From Spirochaetaceae bacterium (GTDB lineage: Bacteria > Spirochaetota > Spirochaetia > Treponematales > Breznakiellaceae), in contig JAITRV010000145.1 in the NCBI GenBank assembly GCA_031288215.1, forward strand, positions 1-6,003: a stretch of DNA of 6,003 nucleotides. Reading direction: 5' to 3'. Below, piece by piece: positions 1 to 4,949 of the stretch. How positions within the stretch are numbered: position 1 is the stretch's first letter; each line of letters starts with the position of its first letter. Below the pieces are notes generated by a model that did no database searches, had not been told where the DNA came from, and worked only from the letters and a program-made list of their open reading frames with translations. Both the position numbers and the translations under genes were made by a program.

Positions 1-1263
1 AATCAGGGCCCCGCTCTTGGCATCCCGCCGCTCCCGGGCAGGGAGCCTCAGGCGGAGCAGGCTCCCCGGCCCCCAGAGGGCCGCCTCCTCCCGCCGGCCC
101 GTGACCAGGACCAGCCCCCGGGCCGAACAGCCGTAGCGGGCGAACCGAAGGTCCGATGCCCTTTCGCCCGGCAGGGGGAAGGCGTCGGAGATGACCCGGA
201 CCAGGAGGCTGCCTTCGGCGGCCGGGGCTTCCGCGGCGGGGCAGCCGGGCGCTCCGGAAGGGCCTGCCAGGAGGAAGCTCAGGACGGCCCGCTCCTTGGG
301 GAGGGCCGCTTCGGCGGAGAGCCGGTGCAGTTCCCGGGGGGCGTCGGCGGTTTCAAAGGCAAAGTGGCACCACCGCCCCTTCCGGCCCCCGGGCAAAAGC
401 CCCCCGGGAAAGGGGCAGGGGCCGCGGTGGGGACAGGGCGCGCGGGGAGGGCGGCCCCGGGCATCCAGGGCCGTCCGGAGGGCCGCGATAAATTCGGCGG
501 ACCGGGGAACGCCGGGCTCGACCACCAGGACGGCCCCTTCCCCGGGCCCCGCCAGGGCCGAGAGGAGGCGGGCCTGCTTTTCCGCCTCGGGGCCCAGGGG
601 ACCCCGGGGGGTCAGGACTTCGTTGTAGAGATTCACCGCGCTCACCAGGGCCGCCGGGGCGCCCCGCACCGGTTCCCCCAGGGAGGCCCGGATGAGCTTG
701 ACGGTCCAGGGGCTGTCCGCCCCGGCCAGGGCGGTGAAGAGCCGTTTCCCCGCCTCCAGGGCCGCGCCGGTACGGTCCAGGCAGCGGAATTCCAGCCTCA
801 ATGCCCGCAGTTCCGGCCGGCACAGCCAGAGGGCCAGGGGAAAGGTGAGGGGGCCGGAGCCCAGGTCGGTGAGGGCGGCCCCGTCGGACAGGGGCAGGTC
901 CAGGGCCGGAAGCAGCCGGCAAAGGCGGTAGGCGTTCCAGGGAAGAAAGTACCGGAGGTAGGCGGAGAGGAGGCCGGGCTTCCCCAGGTAGCCCAGTTCC
1001 CGTTCCCCCCGTTCCCGGGTGAGGAGCCGGGACAGCTCCCCCACTTCGGCGGCCAACACCCGCCCGCGGAACCGGCGGGGCAGCGGAAAGGTTTCATCAA
1101 TAAGCCGAAGCAGCCGCCCCAGGGCCAAAGAGGGCAGGGGGGCTTCGCCTGCCTCCGGCGGAGCCCGCTCCGATAGCGCCGGAGCCGCCCTCCCTGCGGC
1201 CGCCCCGTTCGCTTCGAAAGAAGCCTCGCCGGGGCTTGCGGGTCGTTGCGTCACTGCTTTCAT
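1..1263 (-). CDS. Rsm22/METTL17-family protein (putative Fe-S SAM-fold ribosomal small-subunit factor), C-terminus cut by window edge
   Basis: The reading frame is open for 421 codons from the ATG at 1263 to base 1 and continues out of the window. An in-frame TGA directly precedes the ATG, so no earlier start exists. Residues 1-42 are a low-complexity Ala/Pro/Gly/Glu head carrying a repeat. The conserved part begins near residue 44. It has a Rossmann motif I (TDLGSGPLT, 132-140), a motif II-like acid (CLDRTG, 161-166), SAVNLYNEVL (208-217) and VVEPGVPRS (247-255), then CPHRGPCP (277-284), WCHF (298-301) and a late Cys379. The EPG-x-P, CPHxxxCP and WCHF signatures are typical of the Rsm22 family. 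In yeast Rsm22 and human METTL17, which assist mitochondrial small-subunit assembly and translation, four cysteines bind a [4Fe-4S] cluster; here they would be C277, C283, C299 and C379. Motif I has Leu139 where methyltransferases usually have the third Gly, so catalysis is uncertain. A Gly/Pro-rich insert (PGGLLPGG) widens the gap between C283 and C299. The start overlaps the merR stop as ATGA, with no good Shine-Dalgarno, suggesting translational coupling. Confidence 0.85.
   Translation of the reverse strand, partial: MKAVTQRPASPGEASFEANGAAAGRAAPALSERAPPEAGEAPLPSLALGRLLRLIDETFPLPRRFRGRVLAAEVGELSRLLTRERGERELGYLGKPGLLSAYLRYFLPWNAYRLCRLLPALDLPLSDGAALTDLGSGPLTFPLALWLCRPELRALRLEFRCLDRTGAALEAGKRLFTALAGADSPWTVKLIRASLGEPVRGAPAALVSAVNLYNEVLTPRGPLGPEAEKQARLLSALAGPGEGAVLVVEPGVPRSAEFIAALRTALDARGRPPRAPCPHRGPCPFPGGLLPGGRKGRWCHFAFETADAPRELHRLSAEAALPKERAVLSFLLAGPSGAPGCPAAEAPAAEGSLLVRVISDAFPLPGERASDLRFARYGCSARGLVLVTGRREEAALWGPGSLLRLRLPARERRDAKSGALI
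1165..1225. repeat. Direct repeat copy A (in the 5' end of the Rsm22-family gene)
   Basis: Imperfect direct repeat of copy B at 1305-1368. Bases 1199-1217 match 1342-1360 exactly over 19 nt, and 1187-1217 match 1330-1360 at 29 of 31. One 3-bp gap separates the two ends of the alignment. In the minus-strand protein this copy encodes ASFEANGAAAGRA followed by a Pro-rich SER-x-PP. It contains a short inverted repeat, GCTTC (1211-1215) and GAAGC (1220-1224), around a 4-nt loop. Confidence 0.8.
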
Positions 1264-1673
1264 TCAGGAACCCCGGGAGCCGGGGAATCTTCGCGCGGGG
1301 GCGTCCGCTCCGATGGCGGCGGAGATGCGGCCCTGCCTGCCGCCGCCCCGTTCGCTTCGAGGGAAGCCCTCCGGGGGCCGAAGTAGAGTTCTACGAGGTC
1401 TGAGCGGAGGGCGTCGATGTGGGCCCGCAGGTCCGGGGCATGGCCGGTCATTTCCCGGATCAGCTCTTCCCGGGCCCCTTCGATGGTGAAATGGCGTTCA
1501 TAGAGGAGGTACTTCAGCCGGAGGAGGAGCCGCAGGTCCCGCTTGGAGTAGAGCCGGCGGCCCGAGGCGTCCTTTTGCGGCCGGATCAGGGGGATTTCCC
1601 GTTCCCAGTAGCGGATCACGTGGGCCTTGAGGCCTAACAGGGCCTCCACATCCCCTATGCCGTAGGACGTCAT
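1260..1673 (-). CDS. Small MerR-family transcriptional regulator
   Basis: A 137-residue protein with an N-terminal winged-helix DNA-binding domain of the MerR type. The recognition region is YGIGDVEALLGLKAHVIRYW (4-23), the wing is EREIPLIRPQKDASGRRLYS (24-43), and KRDLRLLLRLKYLLYERHFTIEGA (44-67) follows. The TIEGAR motif and the SGxRLY wing are diagnostic. Residues 68-100 should form the short dimer helix. There is no effector-binding domain and no cysteine, so it is not a metal or redox sensor of the classical kind and its signal is unknown. Residues 101-137 form a low-complexity Pro/Ala/Glu tail holding repeat copy B. The ATG lies 4 nt after the der stop. An AAGG sits only 1 nt before the ATG, too close for a good ribosome site, so coupling to der translation is likely. 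The stop overlaps the next start as ATGA. Family assignment is firm; target and function are not known. Confidence 0.88.
   Translation of the reverse strand: MTSYGIGDVEALLGLKAHVIRYWEREIPLIRPQKDASGRRLYSKRDLRLLLRLKYLLYERHFTIEGAREELIREMTGHAPDLRAHIDALRSDLVELYFGPRRASLEANGAAAGRAASPPPSERTPPREDSPAPGVPE
1305..1368. repeat. Direct repeat copy B (in the 3' end of merR)
   Basis: Partner of the repeat at 1165-1225, offset by 140 bp at one end and 143 bp at the other. In the minus-strand MerR protein it encodes ASLEANGAAAGRAA followed by a Pro-rich SER-x-PP. It keeps the inverted repeat GCTTC (1354-1358) and GAAGC (1363-1367) while the loop between them differs from copy A. The DNA between the copies (1226-1304) and to the right of this copy does not match, so this is not a simple full-length tandem duplication. 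Confidence 0.8.
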
Positions 1674-1677
1674 ACCT

Positions 1678-3099
1678 TTAATCCTGCCGGGGCCCCCGAT
1701 GGGGGCTGCCGGCGATCCGGGGCCGGGCCTTCCCCGAAGGGCGAAGCTCTATCCCCAGGGGAATCAGGGAAAAGCCCAGATCCCGGCGGATCCGGTTCCG
1801 AAGGTAGGAGAGGTAAGCCTCGCTCACCGCCTGGGGCCGGGACACGAAGAAGATGAATTTCACGGGGTTGTCCGACACCTGGACCGCGTATTTCACCTTA
1901 AACCGGGTCCGGGGCCCGATGGGGGGCGGGTATTCCTGGAGCCACCGTTCCAGGGCCTGGTTCAGGGGGGCCGTCTCGACCCGGCGGGTGAGCTGGGCGT
2001 ACAGCCGTTGGGCGGTTTTCAGCAGGACCTCCACCCCGGTCCCGTCCAGAGCGCAGAGGGGGACGATGGGGGCGTACTCCATCTGGGGAAAGAGGAAGCG
2101 GATCCGGTCCGTGGCCGCGGCGAGGGCGTTTTTGAGCTGGGGCATGGTATCCCACTTGTTCAGGGCCAGGATCAGGGCCCGGCCCTTTTCGTGGGCCAGG
2201 GCGGCGATCTTCTTGTCCTGATCCGAAAGCCCCTCCTGGGCGTCCACCAGGAGGATCACCACATCCGCCTCGTCCATGGTCTTGATGGCCCGGTTCACCG
2301 AATAGTATTCGATATTTTCGGTAACCTTGGATTTACGCCGGATCCCCGCGGTATCCATCACCTGAAAGGGCCGGTTTTTATAGAAGAATTCCCCCTCCAC
2401 CACATCCCGGGTGGTGCCGGGAATGTCGCTCACGATGGAGGCGGCGCTGGCGGTAAGCCGGTTCGACAGGGTGGACTTCCCCGTATTGGGCTTGCCCACC
2501 AGGGCGATCCGGATGGGCCGCCCTTCGCCGTCGTCCAGTTCCACCCGGGAAAAGTCCAGCCGGGCGACGATGGCCTCCTCCAATTCCCCCACATTGTCCC
2601 CGTGCTCCGCGGAGATCGGGTATACCCGGTCAAAGCCGTAGGAGAGGAGGTTCCAGGACTCCGCCTCCCGGCGGCCCCCCTCGGTCTTGTTCACCGCTAC
2701 CAGCAGCCGGCCGGCCAGGGGCCGCAACAGGCGGATAAATTCCTCATCCTCGGCGCTTACTTCCCCCGCTTCCAGAATGAGGACCACCAGGTCCGCCTCC
2801 TCCAGGGTTTGCAGGGTCCGCTCCACCACCAGGTCGTCGAGGCCCTCCGGGGAACCCCCGGGGCCTCCCGGGGCCTCCCGGTCCAGCTTGAATCCCCCGG
2901 TGTCGACGAGCCGCAGGGGCTTCCCCGCGATAAAGGCGTCCGCGGCCACCGGGTCCCGGGTAACCCCCGGGGTGGGGTCCGTGATGGCCCGGCGGCGGCG
3001 CAGCAGCCGGTTGAAGAGGGTCGATTTCCCCACATTGGGCCGGCCCGCTAAAACAACCACGGGAAGGTTCCGGTATTTGAAATCGGCGTTAAATAGCAT
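1678..3099 (-). CDS. der: Ribosome-associated GTPase Der (EngA), 50S assembly factor
   Basis: Der is an essential GTPase with two tandem G domains and a KH-like C-terminal domain. It acts in cytoplasmic maturation of the large ribosomal subunit. From the ATG at 3099 the protein has 473 residues. G domain 1 has GRPNVGKST (19-27), PGVTRD (44-49), DTGG (66-69), NKTE (137-140) and SAEHG (163-167). G domain 2 has GKPNTGKST (202-210), PGTTRD (227-232), DTAG (249-252), NKWD (314-317) and a CALDGTG element (349-355). The KH-like domain covers about 375-455 and ends in a basic tail. The ATG at 3099 is preferred because GGAGGA lies 4 nt upstream; an upstream in-frame TTG at 3135 (485 residues) would overlap the ptsI stop but adds only non-conserved residues. 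Oddities: Glu replaces the usual Asp in the first NKxD, and a Gly/Pro loop insert sits after the first DTGG. The gap to ptsI is 32 nt and to merR 4 nt, so these probably share a transcript. Confidence 0.96.
   Translation of the reverse strand: MLFNADFKYRNLPVVVLAGRPNVGKSTLFNRLLRRRRAITDPTPGVTRDPVAADAFIAGKPLRLVDTGGFKLDREAPGGPGGSPEGLDDLVVERTLQTLEEADLVVLILEAGEVSAEDEEFIRLLRPLAGRLLVAVNKTEGGRREAESWNLLSYGFDRVYPISAEHGDNVGELEEAIVARLDFSRVELDDGEGRPIRIALVGKPNTGKSTLSNRLTASAASIVSDIPGTTRDVVEGEFFYKNRPFQVMDTAGIRRKSKVTENIEYYSVNRAIKTMDEADVVILLVDAQEGLSDQDKKIAALAHEKGRALILALNKWDTMPQLKNALAAATDRIRFLFPQMEYAPIVPLCALDGTGVEVLLKTAQRLYAQLTRRVETAPLNQALERWLQEYPPPIGPRTRFKVKYAVQVSDNPVKFIFFVSRPQAVSEAYLSYLRNRIRRDLGFSLIPLGIELRPSGKARPRIAGSPHRGPRQD
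2861..2880. repeat. Perfect 10-bp tandem duplication inside der
   Basis: GGGCCTCCCG occurs twice back to back. On the coding strand it specifies the Gly/Pro-rich loop (about residues 74-82 of Der, with APGGPGG) inserted after the first DTGG motif. The unit length is not a multiple of three, so gain or loss of one copy would frameshift the gene. Confidence 0.85.
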
Positions 3100-3103
3100 A
3101 TAT

Positions 3104-3109
3104 TCCTCC
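3104..3109 (-). promoter_or_regulatory. Shine-Dalgarno site that fixes the der start
   Basis: The minus strand reads GGAGGA, ending 4 nt before the ATG at 3099. It is the only strong ribosome-binding match near the der 5' end. It favours this ATG over the upstream in-frame TTG (3135) and ATG (3120). Confidence 0.8.
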
Positions 3110-3131
3110 GGGGATACCATGCGCGGGGCCC

Positions 3132-4871
3132 TCAATCATCGGGAAAGAAGCGGTTCATCCAGGCCTCCACCAGGGCGCTCACCTGGTGATAGGAGGAACA
3201 TTGTAGGGCCTCTTCCGTCAGGGCCCGGCAGTTTTCCAGGGCGGCCCCCCGGATGATCCGTTTGACCAGGGGGATGGACGCGGCGGTCATGCTGAATTCG
3301 TCCAGCCCCAGGCCGAGGAGCAGGGCCGTGGCGGCGGTATCCCCCGCCAGTTCCCCGCACATGGCCACCGGGATGCCCTTTTCGTGGGCCGTGTCGATGA
3401 TCCCCTTGAGAAGCCGGAGGACCGCCGGGTGGGTGGGCTGGGCCAGGTAGCTGACCCGCTCATTCCCCCGGTCCACCGCCAGGGTATACTGGATAAGATC
3501 GTTGGTCCCGATGGAAAAAAAGTCCGATTTTTCCGCCAGGATGTCCGCGGTCATCGCCGCGGAGGGGATCTCGATCATGGTTCCCGCCTTGATATCCGGG
3601 GCATAAGCCTGACCCCGCCGCCGGCATTCCCCCTTGGCCTCCTCCAGGATGTCCAGGGCCTGCTCCAGTTCCTCAATCCCGGAGATCATGGGGAACATGA
3701 TCGCCACGTTGCCGTATACGCTGGCGCGGAGTATGGCCCGAAGCTGGGTCTTGAAGAGTTCCGGCAGGGAAAGGCAGAACCGTATGGCCCGCCAGCCCAG
3801 GAGGGGGTTCTTCTCGTCGGCGCTCTGGAATTCGGGGAGCAGCTTGTCCCCCCCCACATCCAGGGTCCTGATAGTTACCGGACGGCCCTCCATGGTCTTG
3901 ACCACCTGGCTGTAGGCGCGGAACTGGGTTTCTTCATCCGCAACCTCCTCCGGATTGAGGAAGAGGAATTCCGACCGGTAGAGCCCTATCCCCTCCGCCC
4001 CGAAGCGCCGGGCCTGTTCCGACTCACCGGGGGTCTCGATGTTGGCTTTTATGCGGAAGCGGCAGCCGTCGGTGGTTTCCGCGGGCAGGGCGGTCTGGGC
4101 GAGGAGGCCGTCAAACATCGCATGGTACTGATGAATGGCCTGCTCGTATTGGAAAAGGTTCTTTTCATCGGGGTTGATCAGCACCACGCCGTCGGCGCCG
4201 TTTACCACCAGCAGGTCTCCCGTCTTGATCTCCCGGGTGGCGGTGGAAAGCCCCAGCACCGCGGGAATCTCAAAGGCCCGGGCGAGGATCGCCGTATGGG
4301 ACGTGCGGCTCCCCATATCCATCACCAGGCCCAGGACCCGTTCCTTGTTCATGGCGAGGGCCTCCGAGGGCAGGAGATCGTGGACCACCAGGATCACGTC
4401 TTCCTCAAGATCCGCCAGGGAAAATTTCGTGATGGAGAGGAGTTTGGTCAAAATCCGCCCGGAAACATCGGAAATATCCGCGGCCCGTTCCCGCAGGTAG
4501 GAATCCGTGGAGGCGGCGAGCTTCCGGATGAGATCATCGGAAATTTTCCGAACCGCCCACTCCGCGTTTATCAGGTCCGTTTCCAGCCGCTTCAGGATTT
4601 GGTCGGTAAAATCGTCGTCCTCCATCATCATGAGGTGGGTCTCAAAAATGGCGGCCTGCTCCTTGCTCATCTCCCGGACCGCCCGGTCGTTCAGGGCCTT
4701 CAGTTCCCGGGCCGCCTCCTCAATCGCCCCCAAAAGCCGCCGCCGTTCCCCCCCAACCTGGTCTTTCCCTATGGTATTCCGGGGGATCTCGGGAAAATTA
4801 TCCTCCAAATACAGAAAGGCCCTGCCAAAAACGATCCCCGAAGATGCGGGAATACCGGTCAATTTTTTCAT
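3132..4871 (-). CDS. ptsI: Phosphoenolpyruvate-protein phosphotransferase (PTS enzyme I)
   Basis: Enzyme I autophosphorylates from phosphoenolpyruvate and passes the phosphate to HPr, the first step of the PTS in the cytoplasm. The 579 residues match the usual ~575. The N-terminal HPr-binding helical region spans about 1-145. The phosphohistidine domain carries GSRTSHTAILARA (187-199) with active His192. The TIM-barrel PEP domain has GLYRSEFLF (296-304), TIRTLDVGGDK (333-343), MIEIPSAA (432-439), GTNDLIQYT (455-463) with Asn457/Asp458, Arg468, and MCGELAGD (504-511) with catalytic Cys505. All key residues sit 3 positions later than in E. coli, so it should be fully active. No ptsH lies in the window. 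Treponemes often have a reduced PTS with a regulatory rather than transport role; whether that holds here cannot be seen. The ATG is the earliest possible start, since an in-frame TAG lies at 4887-4889. There is no Shine-Dalgarno; the promoter places the transcript start at the ATG. Confidence 0.97.
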   Translation of the reverse strand: MKKLTGIPASSGIVFGRAFLYLEDNFPEIPRNTIGKDQVGGERRRLLGAIEEAARELKALNDRAVREMSKEQAAIFETHLMMMEDDDFTDQILKRLETDLINAEWAVRKISDDLIRKLAASTDSYLRERAADISDVSGRILTKLLSITKFSLADLEEDVILVVHDLLPSEALAMNKERVLGLVMDMGSRTSHTAILARAFEIPAVLGLSTATREIKTGDLLVVNGADGVVLINPDEKNLFQYEQAIHQYHAMFDGLLAQTALPAETTDGCRFRIKANIETPGESEQARRFGAEGIGLYRSEFLFLNPEEVADEETQFRAYSQVVKTMEGRPVTIRTLDVGGDKLLPEFQSADEKNPLLGWRAIRFCLSLPELFKTQLRAILRASVYGNVAIMFPMISGIEELEQALDILEEAKGECRRRGQAYAPDIKAGTMIEIPSAAMTADILAEKSDFFSIGTNDLIQYTLAVDRGNERVSYLAQPTHPAVLRLLKGIIDTAHEKGIPVAMCGELAGDTAATALLLGLGLDEFSMTAASIPLVKRIIRGAALENCRALTEEALQCSSYHQVSALVEAWMNRFFPDD

Positions 4872-4890
4872 TAGAGTAATAATACTCTAA
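4871..4890. promoter_or_regulatory. Perfect palindrome (8-4-8) over the ptsI -10 box and start codon: candidate operator
   Basis: The arms TTAGAGTA (4871-4878) and TACTCTAA (4883-4890) are exact inverted copies around a 4-nt centre. The element covers the whole -10 hexamer and reaches the A of the ptsI ATG, about -18 to +2 relative to the predicted start site. A dimeric repressor bound here would block RNA polymerase. The protein that binds it is unknown. If transcription began further upstream, the same bases would form an RNA hairpin at the start codon. Confidence 0.65.
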
Positions 4891-4907
4891 AAGAGGAATT
4901 TAGTCAA
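4872..4907 (-). promoter_or_regulatory. Sigma-70-type promoter of ptsI, probably giving a leaderless mRNA
   Basis: On the minus strand, the -35 box TTGACT (4902-4907; 5 of 6 consensus) is followed by a 17-bp spacer and the -10 box TATTAT (4879-4884; 5 of 6 consensus). The expected +1 is an A at 4872 or 4871, the latter being the first base of the ptsI ATG. This AT-rich patch stands out in a GC-rich region. No other promoter of comparable quality was seen in the gene run. Confidence 0.75.
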
Positions 4908-4949
4908 AGGTATCAGGCCCCTTTTTCGGCGCGGCGGGGCGCCCACGCC
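4908..4949. other. Intergenic remainder between the chemoreceptor gene and the ptsI promoter
   Basis: A GC-rich hairpin can form: GGCGC (4928-4932) and GCGCC (4939-4943), 5 bp around a 6-nt loop. On the transcribed strand it is followed by GAAAAAGGGG and not by a U run, so it is not a canonical intrinsic terminator. Read-through from the chemoreceptor gene into ptsI cannot be excluded. Confidence 0.4.

Noticed and set aside
353..922. Minus-strand frame of 189 codons inside the Rsm22-family gene
   Set aside because: It is an alternative frame rich in Pro, Gly and Arg. The overlapping frame that starts at 1263 carries the family motifs and stays open to the window edge.
325..1176. Plus-strand open frame of 283 codons opposite the Rsm22-family gene
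   Set aside because: Its product is a Gly/Pro/Gln-rich low-complexity sequence without any motif, and the minus strand holds a conserved gene in the same place. High GC makes stop codons rare on the opposite strand.
1699..3051. Plus-strand open frame of 450 codons opposite der
   Set aside because: It is the antisense shadow of a clearly conserved GTPase gene; no domain, no ribosome-binding site and odd composition.
3100..3135. TTG at 3135 as the der start, overlapping the ptsI stop
   Set aside because: The ATG at 3099 has a strong, well-spaced GGAGGA, and the 12 extra residues are not part of the conserved Der protein.
3384..4874. Plus-strand open frame of 496 codons opposite ptsI
   Set aside because: It mirrors ptsI codons and shows no protein motif; the length is explained by GC-rich codon bias.
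4906..4925. Plus-strand terminator (AAAGG paired with CCTTT, then T residues)
   Set aside because: The stem is only 5 bp with a 9-nt loop, and no plus-strand gene lies upstream to need it.
4928..4943. Intrinsic terminator for the chemoreceptor gene
   Set aside because: The 5-bp GC hairpin is followed by GAAAAAGGGG on the transcribed strand, with no U run.
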